Assembly (NCBI RefSeq): GCF_023856365.1
Contig: NC_064555.1
Location: 19,106,254 to 19,170,253, forward strand
Length of the DNA stretch: 64,000 nucleotides
Reading direction: 5' to 3'
Source of the DNA: Brienomyrus brachyistius
Taxonomy: Eukaryota; Chordata; Actinopteri; Osteoglossiformes; Mormyridae
The notes beneath the pieces are model-generated. The model did no database searches. It was given only the letters and a program-made list of their open reading frames with translations, and was not told where the DNA came from. Shown one piece after another: positions 53,656-64,000 of the stretch; the first letter of the stretch is position 1; each line of letters opens with the position of its first letter. A program made the position numbers and the translations under genes.

Positions 53656-54430
53656 GTATTTATGCAAAATATAGAGCTGGAAAGGAGCTTTAAAATTGAT
53701 ATGACAGCTATTCCTGTGCAGCTCATATTAAGGGAGATACAGCCAAAGAAAAAGTGCCCCCCCAGTAAGTTCAAACTTTGTCATCTGAAATCTCCCTTAG
53801 TATTGATCTGAGACGTATGCAATTATCATGTGTTACTCATATGACCAAGTCAGCATGCCAGGTTTCCTTAAAATCTGTGACGATGAGGTCCAAAAGTGTG
53901 TTGATTTGACACGGAATTACCCATAAAGGAAATACAAACACCTGTTTCAGCCTCTGAGGCTACAGAAGACAGTCATAGTGGTTTTGAAGACTGGGAGCAC
54001 AGGGCAGGTACGGGCGAGGGGGAGTCCATAGCTTGAGACATCTGTATGGCATAATGGGTGACATGATTATGCCAAGGAATGTAGTCTATCGCTAGGAAGA
54101 CCTTACTGGCTATGGAAAGAGCACCATAGTCATGACAGCGACTTGGTCTGGAGGGGCATCAAAAGCAGACAACTTTATTCTTTGATAAAAAGTACCACTT
54201 TATTTAAAAAAAAAAAAAAAACAGAACACTTATCTAAAGGTCCGGAGAACTTTCAAACTGTCTCAGCTCATGGCCTGGTTCTTTTCCAGAAGACCAGGTG
54301 GTCTGGCACACTTGCGACATCAAACAAAAGCAAGAAATGAAATCCTAAAGAAAGAAAATACCCATGTATTTTGGGACGATTTGAGAGCATGTATCCTCCC
54401 TAGAGAAGAAAAGGTGATTGGGTTCCCTGC

Positions 54431-54754
54431 ATGGTTCCCATAAACAGACACAGCAACGCCTTTCTCGCATTATGGCCACTGCTGCTCCTCTGTCACTGCC
54501 TCCCTCTTGAAGGGAGACCCAAACCACTGCCCAGGGCCAGAGAACGGGCGTGTGCCTGTCCCAGGCTCAGTTCCCAGGCTTCTCCGCTGTCCCCACACAG
54601 TGAAAACAAGATTTTCCTCTCCACACCATGGAAGGACAAACTCTCAAAGACAGCAGACCGTTCCAGAACTTACATCCATGAGGCCGCCGGGCCAACACAG
54701 AAGCGACGGCCAGCCTTCACGCCTGGGTCCTACAGCTATGGAACAAAAACATGA
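54431..54754 (+). CDS. Doubtful small ORF with signal-peptide-like start
   Basis: ATG at 54431, 107 codons. The N-terminus has FLALWPLLLLCHCLPLEG, which looks like a secretory signal, followed by a basic, Pro/Ser-rich tail with a KRR site near the end. I recognise no family. It overlaps another open frame (54507-54875), sits in a GC-rich intergenic region in front of a degenerate repeat, and has no visible splice partners. Chance is the likelier explanation. Confidence 0.15.
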   Translation: MVPINRHSNAFLALWPLLLLCHCLPLEGRPKPLPRARERACACPRLSSQASPLSPHSENKIFLSTPWKDKLSKTADRSRTYIHEAAGPTQKRRPAFTPGSYSYGTKT

Positions 54755-55109
54755 CAAACCGTGCAGAGTGAGGAAAGCCTGGCTCTATGGAATAAACTGC
54801 TCACCTCGTCTCACCCGGGAAGAAAGGGGGAACTGTGGGACAGCGGGCCGGGCTCATGTGGTAGGCGTTGTCTAGCAAATCATGTGGCTGTGTATTGCTG
54901 CAAAGTGGCAGAATGAAGCCAGAGAGCTGCTGAAAGGACCTTTGTTTTATGCTCTTTCAGATTTATTTGACAGACTGAGCAGGTATGAGGTCGACCGGCC
55001 TTAATGCTGAGTACACCACACAGCAGTAAATACAGTGCTCCTGTTCCCCATCGGTTACCTGATACCTCTGTTCTGCTTGGCTCTCATAAAAACTACAGTT
55101 TTCTTTGGC

Positions 55110-55670
55110 TCCAGTGGCCACCAGGTGAGGCACCGGGGCCAATCGCGTTCCCACATGCAGCCAAGCCCACCCACCTTCAGTCTCTCCGGGCTCTACGCCA
55201 CGTGGCCAAGGTCCCCCGCCTACCTTCAGTCTCTGTACAAAACGACCAAGCCCACCTGCCTTCAGTCTCCGCAGGGTCTGTGCAAAATGGCCAAGCCCGC
55301 CCGCCTTCAGTCTCTGATTGCTCTATGGCAGGCGACCAAGCCCGCCTGCCCACCCTCATTCTCCGCGGGCTCTACGGCATATGACCACGCTCACCGACCC
55401 TCCGCCTCCATGCGCTCTACACCACACAGCCAAGCCTGCCCATGCATGGTCTCCATAGACTCTATGCCACGCAGGAAAGCCTTCTCGCCCTTGGTTTCCA
55501 AGGGCTCTACACCACACGGCCATGCCCGCTTGCCCACCCTCAAGCTCTGCTAGCTCTACACTACGCAGCCCCACCCTGCTCGTCTGCTCGGCCTCAGCCT
55601 CCGCTGGCTCTATGCCACATGGCCAAGTCCACTTGCACTCGATCTCCACAGGTTCTGCAAGGATACAAAA
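55110..55670. repeat. Degenerate tandem repeat of about 50 bp, roughly 10 copies
   Basis: GGCTCTACGCCACGTGGCCA, AGCCCACCTGCCTTCAGTCT and close variants recur at irregular 48-57-bp spacing. Copies have drifted much more than in the other arrays. Open frames on both strands (up to 172 codons) follow the repeat and show no domain. It lies about 450 bp beyond the tent5b stop, possibly in its 3' UTR on the minus strand. Confidence 0.75.
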
Positions 55671-56081
55671 CATGAGCACACTTTGCAGGGGTTCAGTTTC
55701 CAGGCAGAGCAGGGACCGGGGACCAGCAACATCACCAATATGGGTTTTTTATGAATCACTTCAGAAAGAATAGCCCCATGCCTGTAAGCAGATGTACAAT
55801 TACCCAGATCTGTTACAGGGCCACTTTACAGGAATGTCACATGACTGTATAGCTCTCTTTACCTCAAACAATTTTAGACAAAACTTCTTTGGTCCACTGT
55901 AAAAAAAACTGTGTTACACACAAAACTGAAAGTGCTTCAACTCCTTCCTCGCCACCTTGTTACATATCAAAAGTAAAACTATCAGCGAAAATCTAAATGT
56001 GAATGTGAGCAGCTCACGAGAGGAGAGTTACATTGAGAGGAGAAAGGAAAATATTTGAGAAAAGAGAAACAGTTAATCCCC

Positions 56082-56087
56082 TTTATT
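56082..56087 (-). terminator. tent5b: Possible poly(A) hexamer after tent5b
   Basis: AATAAA on the minus strand, only 40 nt after the stop. TENT5 genes usually have long 3' UTRs, so a more distal site (for example the minus-strand AATAAA at 54962-54967) may be the real one. Confidence 0.25.
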
Positions 56088-56126
56088 TATGGAGTCACAC
56101 TGTATCCTACCCTCAGCCACACGGGC

Positions 56127-57152
56127 TCAGTTGCAAGGCAACCAGGTCCGAGAGCAGTTCCTACCCATGGCCACTAGGGGTCGCACAACTGCCACGTAAT
56201 AATTGCTAAAGTTGACGTCGTGTATGTAGGGTGCAGGCTGGTAGTAGCAGGTCACATTGGAGCAGGCAGGGATGGCGTGCTGCTCAGCCAGCACACGCAG
56301 CGCCAGCGCTGAGATCAAGCGCAGCGTCTGCCGCCGCTCGTGGCCCATCAGGCAGACGGTGCTCTCGTCTACCACACGCCGCAATGTGCCCAGGTACGCG
56401 TAGCGCTGGTGCTCCACGCCGGCAAAGTGGCTCTGCAGGTAGGCCTCCAGCTTGTGCCGCTGTTCACTGATGTCAGGGAAGTCGATGAAGAAGCGCGAGC
56501 ACATGTAGCGCTGCAGTGACTTCATCTCCGCCTCGGAGGCGGGCCGGAAGCCCCTCACCAGCAGGTGGCAGTATTTCAGCAGCCCACCACCCCGGATCTC
56601 CTCGGGGCTGTGGGTGGCGATGGTCCTGTTGTGCAGGTGGCCCAGCGCCTCCAGGAAGTCACCGTAGACACTCTCGCCCAGCACGGTGGGGTGGAAGTTC
56701 TCAGACATGGGCGTCTCAGAGCAGCAGCTAAAGAGCAGCAGCGAGTCCAGTGCAATCTGGAAGGAATCCACACTGAACTCGAACTGCCGCCGGAGCGAGT
56801 CCACAAACTTGAGCTCCACATTCTTACCCGTGTTGTTAGAGAGCGAGATGAGGCTCCAGCGGTCGGTGTCATTGCACACCTTCACCAGCTTCTGTACGTA
56901 GGCCTCCTTCAGAGTCAGGGGTGTGAGGCGCCCCTTGTTGACACCGGCCGGCAGGAAGTCCAGCAGGCAGTCCAGCACCACGTCCATCACCAGACGGAAG
57001 GCCTGGTCATCAGCCAGCCTCAAGCCAAAGATTAGGTCCAAGTCCTTGTAGCCCAAACCCGTGTCCCAATGCAGAACATGGCTCGCTGCAGAGCCATTCA
57101 GCTTCACGTCCTGCACCACCAAGCCCTTCTCCTCCAGCCGTGCCCGAACAAC
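56127..57152 (-). CDS. tent5b: tent5b exon 2 (catalytic core to C-terminus)
   Basis: The acceptor is CTCTTCATCCAG|GTTGTTCGG (minus strand). It codes residues 53-393 without interruption: [20 protein letters not shown] onward to TWLPCN and TGA. The coding sequence is GC-rich, unlike its flanks, and contains all catalytic residues. Nothing is missing relative to the family. The other open frames here on both strands are shadows. Confidence 0.97.
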   Translation of the reverse strand, partial: VVRARLEEKGLVVQDVKLNGSAASHVLHWDTGLGYKDLDLIFGLRLADDQAFRLVMDVVLDCLLDFLPAGVNKGRLTPLTLKEAYVQKLVKVCNDTDRWSLISLSNNTGKNVELKFVDSLRRQFEFSVDSFQIALDSLLLFSCCSETPMSENFHPTVLGESVYGDFLEALGHLHNRTIATHSPEEIRGGGLLKYCHLLVRGFRPASEAEMKSLQRYMCSRFFIDFPDISEQRHKLEAYLQSHFAGVEHQRYAYLGTLRRVVDESTVCLMGHERRQTLRLISALALRVLAEQHAIPACSNVTCYYQPAPYIHDVNFSNYYVAVVRPLVAMGRNCSRTWLPCN

Positions 57153-60100
57153 CTGGATGAAGAGGACAAGTGTGTTGGCTCCGGACCCAAGGCAACACGC
57201 TCATAGGGCAGGCTAGATGAAGACAATGCAATGCAAATAAAAATAACCAACACATATATTCTTCATCGTTTTATAATTAAAACCTTCAAAAGAAAACAAG
57301 GAATGAAACAAAAAATTTGTGTCTGAAGGTAAAAGAAGAGGGAGCTTTAAAAATACTTAGAGTAGGGAATTTTATACCAATCATCTACATTTCTGCCAAA
57401 CACATATCACATCATCTTTGCAAAGTAACAGCGAGAGATTCAAAAAGCATCCAGATCTGCAAAGCATAATAAGGGAGAGATAATCACTGTCAGCAGAGCA
57501 TGCTGGGGAGCTGCAGCCCAGTCTGCTGGCAGGAAGAGGGTCCACAGGGGAGCGGGACAGCTCCAAGTGTTACATAAGCTCAGGGTGGGCAGAGATCCAG
57601 CTGTGCAAAGGTCAGTTTGCCAAGTGCTTCCCTCTAGTGGCCATCCTAGCACAGCGGCACCCTCCATCAAACCCAACACTCTGGGACTGCAGGGGGGGCT
57701 GCCAGCTGTCACGCACCTGGCGTGACACTCACGCGTTCTGACTCTCATGCTCAGGCATTTGATCTTATGGCAAACATATTATTCCATTATAAACGTACAA
57801 TTAGCTACATCAAAAGCACTGGGGAAGTGTGCAAACCCTACGGACTATTTACGAGGTAATAATAAAAACTGCTACATGCATGTAAAAGTGTGTGCAGACT
57901 TGTCCCAAATCGAAAATCTCACACCAGCCAGCTCACCATAGTTGGCAACCCTGCCAATACCTGGCCCACTCTCCAGCAGGCTCAGCTGCCCTTTAGTTGG
58001 GTTATACCTGAAGCTAATTCAATTCATTTTTATATAGTGCATTTTCAAAGCATTACATTGCCTCAAAGCGCTTTACATTATCCCTGCCCAAAGCCCCCAG
58101 TGAGCAAACCAGAGTCTTTCAGTGGCAAGGAAAAAAATTTCCTATACGGAAGATACTTTGGGAGGAACCAGACTCAAAGGGGGGGGGGCATCCTCCAGGG
58201 GCCGGCAGAGGAAATCCAAAATAAAGTAGAACTGTGTATAGTCCAGGTATAAATGCAGAAGATCCAGTGGAATTGCAGAAGCTGATATCAGGGCAGGCAG
58301 GTGAGGAAGCTGCTTCTGCCTCTGCACAGCAGCACAAAGCGAACAGACAGGAGAAGCAGGCAAAGGGGATTTACTGAACTGCTCAAAAATCTGATTCATC
58401 TGGTCATTTCTAATATATAAAAACTAGGCATAAACCTCAATATAAGTGGCATTGAATATAACAGAATTACACAGAGAGCCAAGACCATATAGCACATGCT
58501 GAGCCAAGACCATATAGCACATGCTGAGCCAAGACCATATAGCACATGCTGAGCAAAGCCACTGAGCAATTCTGCTGATACAGCAGTAGTTACCCTCGGC
58601 CAACTCGGACTGGGCCACCAGTTACCAGCCTGTTATTCAGCGTGCTTGTACGTTCTAAAGCAGTATGTTTCAGTGCTTCATAAATGTTATAATTATGCTG
58701 TTAACCCAATGAGTCCCACAATTTAAATAATCTTTCACTAAATATACTAACGCATAGTAAATATACTATCTTTTATGCAATTCTATGCTTAGGGCCGGTC
58801 ATTAAGCACACACCATCTCAGACTGACATATTGTACACATTGCACTCAGACACTCATACTGTAATAGGACGTCTGTCTCTTTTTGTGTGTTATTCTTATT
58901 TCTTATTTATTACTTTAACTTTTGTTGCTACACTGTTTTTCACTGTTTCTGTAATAGTGACAATAAAGATTGATCTATCTGTCTAATGCAGTATTGAAAT
59001 TTTCCTTAAGGCTTTCAATTTCATATTGTTGTTATAGGAATAATTTCAACAATATATAATAATCAAAATCCCAAAGCAGGACAAGCAGTCATAAAATGGA
59101 TGTATGGAGAATAATCTAAACATCCTTCCCTGCCTTCAAATCAATAAAGCCGTTTACATAATTTAAATTAATGATATTTCAAATATTTCCTCCAGTAACG
59201 TATCCAGTAGGCCAACTAATTAATTATAAGGCCTGCTGTAAAGACACAGTGATCTTTGTAACTCAGGGCATGACCACTGTTCTTTGGATCAATTGCTTAT
59301 CATGGAAAGCAAAATGTCACCGAGCCCAACCTGTACGGGGCAGAGTGACAGGTCAGAAATGGAAGTGACTGCCTCATGCAGCAGCCCCCACCCCCGTTAC
59401 TGAGGCTTCTGGAATTAAAGAGGGACTGAAGGACTGGCCCCATCCTGAGATTTAAGTGATGCCAGGTGTTACCACTAAGGGGCCTGTAACTGAAATGAAA
59501 AGCCCCCATCCACAGCAGAATCCACTGTCAGAACAGATACATGAATATCCTGACAAGCTCACCTCTCACCACGAATCATATACTGGGTCTGTCTGTTCTG
59601 TCTCAGAAAAGTAAGGAGCATGCAGTGATTACAGTGCATTGCCCCCACCACACGACAAACCACCTCAGGCATGAGAACCTGAGTGTAGCCATGTGGCGAG
59701 TGATACCTCAGCACCACACTAGTCCAAATGGACCAGTGTGAGGTTTTTTCCAGTAGCTGGGGTATCAATCCTGCCACCAACCCCCAAGTTTTCCCTGTAA
59801 GTTGGAGGACCTCCTTATTGGACAGGATGTAGATTAATATCGTACCCAGGATAAAGTAATGGCAGGTTAAGGGTCTTGCTCAAGGGCCCAACGGAGTAGA
59901 AACACTCCAAGCATTCACAGGATTTGAACCAGCAACCTTCTAGTTGCTGGCACAGCTCTCTAGGCTCAGAGCCTCCGTCCCGCCGTTGTAACCCAGTAAA
60001 ATCAATGGCTTCACATCAATGGTCTGACTAACCCCTCCACTTCACAATGAGATGGGAGAATGAGAATGTAGGTGCACTAACAGCAGGTAAGCCTGCAGGT

Positions 60101-62614
60101 AATGGACCTGGTCTGATGTGAATCTGCTTCTACAGACATAGTGGTTCACAGTAATTCTTCCGTGACTTACCTGACCAAGCCTTACTAAATGGCAAGGACA
60201 ACACTGGAGGAAGCTGGACAGATAGACATGGGCTCACTGAGAAACATCATGAGGAGACCAGCATGACCTCAAGTGGCATGTTCCAATTGACAGGCAATCC
60301 ACAAATTTATAAAGAAATTAGTCATCAACCACATTATCAATCCCTAAAACCTCCATCAGCTGTCCAGGGACAACGGACTCATTGATACCAAAAGCAGCAG
60401 ATGCAGACAGCGCCCTCGTCTCACCCTCAGAGCCAGGCCATGTTTTTGGATGACTATACTGGTACAAGTACTGGTTTTGTTTTCCATTCCTCTCTGCAAC
60501 CGGGCCCTACCTGCCAGTACAGCAAGGACAATAATCACACAGTGATTATGAAGCTCTGCTGCCAGCAGAGGACGCTCATGTAAAGCTTTCAGTCACATGC
60601 CTGCTTTTCCAGTAAACAGATTACTGTCAGAGACCCGAGGCAGTGAGCACCTTCAACAGCACACAAGTCAACCCAGCGGCAGCCTTCAACTTATGGACAA
60701 GCAGCCCCGATTCCAGTGTCCCAGTCAGACTACAGTACAAGCAGCCCCGATTCCAGTGTCCCAGTCAGACTACAGTACAAGCAGCCCTGATTCCAGTGTC
60801 CCATTCAGACTACAGTACAAGCAGCCCCGATTCCAGTGTCCCAGTCAGACTACAGTACAAGCAGCCCCGATTCCAGTGTCCCAGTCAGACTACAGTACAA
60901 GCAGCCCTGATTCCAGTGTCCCATTCAGACTACAGTACAAGCAGCCCCGATTCCAGTGTCCCAGTCAGACTACAGTACAAACAGCCCCGATTCCAGTGTC
61001 CCAGTCAGACTACAGTACAAGCAGCCCCGATTCCAGTGTCCCAGTCAGACTACAGTACAAACAGCCCCGATTCCAGTGTCCCAGTCAGACTACAGTACAA
61101 GCAGCCCTGATTCCAGTGTCCCATTCAGACTACAGTACAAGCAGCCCCGATTCCAGTGTCCCAGTCAGACTACAGTACAAGCAGCCCCGATTCCAGTGTC
61201 CCAGTCAGACTACAGTACAAGCAGCCCTGATTCCAGTGTCCCATTCAGACTACAGTACAAGCAGCCCTGATTCCAGTGTCCCAGTCAGACTACAGTACAA
61301 ACAGCCCCGATTCCAGTGTCCCCGTCAGACTACAGTACAAACAGCCCCGATTCCAATGTCCCAGTCAGACTACAGTACAAACAGCCCCGATTCCAGTGTC
61401 CCAGTCAGACTGCAAGCAGCCCCGATTCCAATTTCCTGGTCTCCCAATCAGACAGCATGGACGCTACACAGACGTAGCTGGAGATGCAAGAATTAAGTGG
61501 CCAAATGCTACAGAAACATTTTTTAAATTCAGAAAACACTGGTATTATCATCCAGGCACATGAATTCCATCCTCCCCGACTTTAGGTATTAGAGATTAGT
61601 ATTTACTCTTGTAAAGCTACTAAAGGTTAATGCAGACAGGCCCTCGAGTTACCATCAAAACACACAGAACTTCTGCTATTAGCTTGGGGTACTAAAATGC
61701 TCCCAAAAATAATTAACTTTGAGGGGAGGAAAATACAAAAGGAAAAACATAGATTTATTCTTCAGACTTTGAAAGTTCTTCTGATTGATTTGCAGATCAT
61801 GTGCTACAGTTATGCGCAATAGATGTGACTGATCGAACAGCATTCCGAGACATCGGGGTATCGTTTAAGGTAAATTTACTTGACAAAATGAAAACGTCAA
61901 AGAACAGATGCTCACAACAAGTCACCGGTAGCTGACACAGAAACGGATTGCATAAGCAAATGCTATTACGCCTGAGTTTCTGTCGACAGTAATGACTCCT
62001 TTTACTATAGGACTTTCCGAAAAACAATTCTGCGGCTGAAAAACTATGGAGAAGGAAGTCCAAGCACTGTCGATTTGTCTATTCCACGACAACACAATGA
62101 ACCGTTTTAAAATCAGGTTTTAAACGCCGAAAAACCTATATTTCTATCTATAGTACTGTTTTTAGGATGGTGTGTTTGACATTTCATTTCTCTCCCTGAG
62201 TTTCCCTATGGTCATAAGGTTTTTAGTTTTTACCGTTGATTCACGATAAATAAGTAATAAATCACGCGAAACTACCTTTACATACACAAATTGCCATTAT
62301 ATTCTAAGATATATCTACAATGTAAGGTAGGTTCAAAGATTCCAAATTATTTCCGATCTATAGTAATGGTACTCGCCAACCTCACATTTGTCTAAAAGCA
62401 GAAGGTATCGAAAAGGACGCCGATTTCGGACCCAGGTCCTTTAGATGTGCTGCTATACCTGAACGATGTGCTGTGGCTGGACAGACAACGTGGGGAAGTT
62501 GCCCCGGCCGTGGATGGGGACGCTCTCCCTGAGGATAGAGTCCAGGCGCTGCACCTGCTCCCAGGACAGGACGCAGAAACGCCGGCTGCGCTCCGGCGCA
62601 TCTTCGGAGGACAT
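56127..62614 (-). CDS. tent5b: Terminal nucleotidyltransferase 5 (TENT5/FAM46), likely TENT5B; two coding exons
   Basis: TENT5 proteins are non-canonical cytoplasmic poly(A) polymerases that extend mRNA tails. Exon 1 (62614-62459) and exon 2 (57152-56127) join in phase 0 to 393 aa, close to the usual 390-440. [12 protein letters not shown] and [15 protein letters not shown] open the protein. GSAASHVL then [11 protein letters not shown] carries the catalytic Asp pair (D89, D91) and NVELKFVDS the third acidic residue (E165). [46 protein letters not shown] and the invariant TWLPCN end follow. [12 protein letters not shown] resembles TENT5B, and PHACTR4 nearby on human 1p supports it; TENT5A/C remain possible. 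It converges on phactr4 across about 31 kb. Confidence 0.95.
58018..58230 (-). mobile_element. LINE 3'-end fragment (antisense)
   Basis: ATTCAATTCATTTTTATATA, CAAAGCGCTTTACATTATCC, CTGCCCAAAGCCCCCAG and GGGAGGAACCAGACTCAAAG match the 861-1078 copy closely, with an added G run. Confidence 0.75.
58476..58560. repeat. 25-bp tandem repeat, three copies
   Basis: GAGCCAAGACCATATAGCAC plus ATGCT starts at 58476, 58501 and 58526. The copies are identical, so this is a recent expansion. Confidence 0.97.
59780..60000 (-). repeat. tRNA-derived SINE-like repeat
   Basis: On the minus strand GGTTCAAATCCTG (near 59931-59919) fits a Pol III B box. It is followed by GGGCCCTTGAGCAAGACCCT and TTAACCTGCCATTACTTTAT, the characteristic body of a common fish SINE. 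The A box is unclear. Confidence 0.65.
60701..61435. repeat. 40-bp minisatellite, about 18 copies, in the tent5b intron
   Basis: The unit is GCAGCCCCGATTCCAGTGTC plus CCAGTCAGACTACAGTACAA, with a recurring variant (GCAGCCCTGATTCCAGTGTC plus CCATTCAGAC) that returns at intervals, showing higher-order structure. Three units (120 bp) lack stops on the + strand, so a 299-codon frame appears (60597-61496); it is an artefact antisense to the gene. Confidence 0.97.
62459..62614 (-). CDS. tent5b: tent5b exon 1 (residues 1-52)
   Basis: The ATG at 62614 has G at -3. It encodes [20 protein letters not shown], then VQRLDSIL and [20 protein letters not shown]. The frame extends upstream only by seven codons to a GTG, so ATG is preferred. 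The donor is [20 protein letters not shown] is a conserved family block. The N-terminus is short, as in TENT5C, and lacks the longer Ala/Gly-rich leader of mammalian TENT5B. Confidence 0.93.
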
Positions 62615-62710
62615 TGCGAGGCACCGCGCAACCACAAGTGCGCAAAACTTCCCTTTCCTCAGCAGAACTGGAACAGAAGCAACTTATTGTTAAACTATCG
62701 TATTCAAATA

Positions 62711-62718
62711 TTTTTATA
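62711..62718 (-). promoter_or_regulatory. tent5b: Candidate TATA box of tent5b
   Basis: TATAAAAA on the minus strand, about 97 bp upstream of the start codon. This would place initiation near 62690 and give a leader of about 75 nt. No transcript evidence; a more distal start is possible. Confidence 0.3.
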
Positions 62719-62759
62719 AATTGCAGCAAGTTTGTATATCATATATAGCGGACAAAAAT

Positions 62760-64000
62760 ACCCCATGGAAAAACAACTACAACTACAACTGAGTGCGGCA
62801 GCACTAAGAGTTTGCAGAAGCACTCCGGTATCAGCAAAGGAAACCGCAATATGCGCGATCTATAAGTACACGGAAGCCGGTTCCACATCCAGCGGGCTAC
62901 ATCAGAAACGCTTTCGTTGCGCTTTCAACCGGCTTTAAACCGGTTAAGATTAACATAAGGGTTCAATTGGTTGGATGCACGCTGAAGTGTCCTCCCTCCG
63001 ACTGATGGCGGCGTTCACACCCCGCCTGCACTGCGTTAGCCCGTTGGGGTCTCTGGCAATGAATGGCTGCTGCCCAACTTTTAAAATTACACAACCGCCT
63101 CGGTCTCAAGTATTTTACGCATCATTGCAAGGCTAACGAGGATTCCTTATGTAATCGCACGTGATAGAAAGTCAAATACAAAGTCTCCGGTAAAGTATCC
63201 TTATAATTTTCCCCTGAATAATTTCATACGAAATCTATAATGCTGGACTAGCAAATGGCACCAGCTCGGCTCATCGTTGCTATTTTATCTTGCCAACTAG
63301 GAAGGTATTCGGGAATACTGGAGATGACACACTCACGGGGTCTAATTCCCGAAGCATATACACCAGACACGTGGATTTTATCACACCTGTGCACCGCAAT
63401 GTGTATATTCTCATGTTTATATACAATCAAGGTCTTCTAAAATCTCTTGGTAAGGATCACGCGACAAGTTTAAGGCCTTTGATAAAAATAACTACCTATT
63501 CTGTCATTAAACAGCAGAGGGCATCCGTTCCAGTTATCCAGCAAAGGTTGCGCTCCCTCGCCCCAAACCTGAAAAATTTTGAATTTGAATATCATTCGTT
63601 CTCTGATTACATTCGCAAGTAAAAATGAAAGATGGCTATGCTATGCTTGCTAATTTAGAAAAAAATTAAGTTTTTTTTTTTTTTGCATATTTCATAGAAA
63701 TATTAGCCATTACAGAAGTGTAAGTGCCGTCGGATACTTGTATTTAATACGAAACGTTTTATATTCTAAACTACGTAAATAAATGAAAGCATAAACATTT
63801 GAAATTTAGAAGAGTTTGCTTTGGAGAAAAGAGCTGTTAAATGATGATTATAAACCCAGCGTTTATATTTTATGTGCCTAGACAGCGAGAGGTTTGATCT
63901 ATGCAGCTGTGCAAGGGTGTCATTTGAGATTTTGGGACCTATGAAAGCACATAATATTGGGCACCCACCCCAGAATTTTTGGAATCGTCCTAACTGGTCC
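62760..64000. other. Region upstream of tent5b, no gene seen
   Basis: It contains a GC-richer patch at 62980-63060, upstream of tent5b, and T-rich sequence near 63670. The open frames (for example 63290-63622) show no domain. The end of the window (63920-64000) looks like repeat debris. Confidence 0.4.

Larger units (their letters stand above)
57153..62458 (-). other. tent5b: tent5b intron (5.3 kb), repeat-rich
   Basis: Donor CAG|GTATAG and acceptor CATCCAG. It contains a LINE 3' end (58018), a 25-bp repeat (58476), a SINE-like repeat (59780) and a 40-bp minisatellite (60701). TENT5 genes typically have this single intron between a short first and a long second coding exon. Confidence 0.9.

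Noticed and set aside
54507..55553. Proline-rich ORFs 54507-54875 and 55035-55553
   Set aside because: They are GC-rich frames over a degenerate tandem repeat, with no domain or splice pattern.
60597..61496. 299-codon + frame antisense to tent5b
   Set aside because: It is the 40-bp minisatellite; three units lack stops.

Overview
This is a stretch of vertebrate nuclear DNA, almost certainly from a ray-finned fish. Genes are split by GT-AG introns. The space between exons is filled with Tc1-like DNA transposons, hAT-type miniature elements with 8-bp target duplications, antisense non-LTR retrotransposon fragments, SINE-like repeats, microsatellites and many minisatellites. The species cannot be named from the sequence.

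Two protein-coding genes are well supported and they face each other. (1) On the + strand, 7437-24627 holds a phosphatase-and-actin-regulator gene, phactr4. I assembled 13 coding exons by hand. Intron phases agree at every junction, every intron is GT-AG, and the joined frame is 1248 codons plus stop. It has an MGQANT (myristoylation-type) N-terminus, a basic KPWKWKKKK segment, an N-terminal RPEL motif, a large exon carrying 16 copies of a 12-residue charged repeat, two proline-rich exons, an acidic exon, C-terminal RPEL motifs, and the conserved PP1-binding tail ending RFHRP. (2) On the - strand, 62614-56127 holds a two-exon TENT5/FAM46 non-canonical poly(A) polymerase, best matched to tent5b, encoding 393 aa with an intact catalytic DLD and the conserved C-terminus TWLPCN. 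From memory of the human map, PHACTR4 and TENT5B both lie on distal human 1p, which fits the pairing.

Layout: 1-7000 is repeat-rich upstream DNA (LINE remnants, a 39-bp minisatellite, an RT fragment). 7000-7436 is the GC-rich phactr4 5' region with a GC box. 7437-24627 is phactr4; its 7.2-kb first intron is full of microsatellites and its eighth intron is almost entirely a 1.5-kb array of a 14-bp repeat. 25200-25850 is a 44-bp minisatellite just beyond the phactr4 end. 27228-29640 is an antisense LINE. 29952-31328 is a Tc1-like element with TA duplications and a nested SINE-like insert. 31846-32690 is a second dead Tc1-like transposase. 35041-37029 is a hAT-like element that itself contains an internally deleted RTE-like LINE. 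38743-46230 is a mosaic of LINE pieces, a 229-bp tandem duplication, a 202-bp hAT MITE with a perfect target duplication, and 39-, 41- and 54-bp minisatellites. 47621-47859 is a long inverted repeat, 49379-49860 a 52-bp array, 51913-52497 a 26-bp array, and 53044-53655 a hAT-type element with a perfect 8-bp duplication. 56127-62614 is tent5b, whose intron holds a SINE, a 25-bp array and a 40-bp array.

Most long open frames outside the two genes are artefacts of minisatellites whose unit leaves no stop in several frames. No new enzymatic or defence system is visible. The most notable signals are the coding minisatellite in phactr4, the loss of the core residues of one RPEL motif, the clustering of about a dozen unrelated minisatellites in 64 kb, and a set of hAT-like elements sharing TAGGG-type termini.
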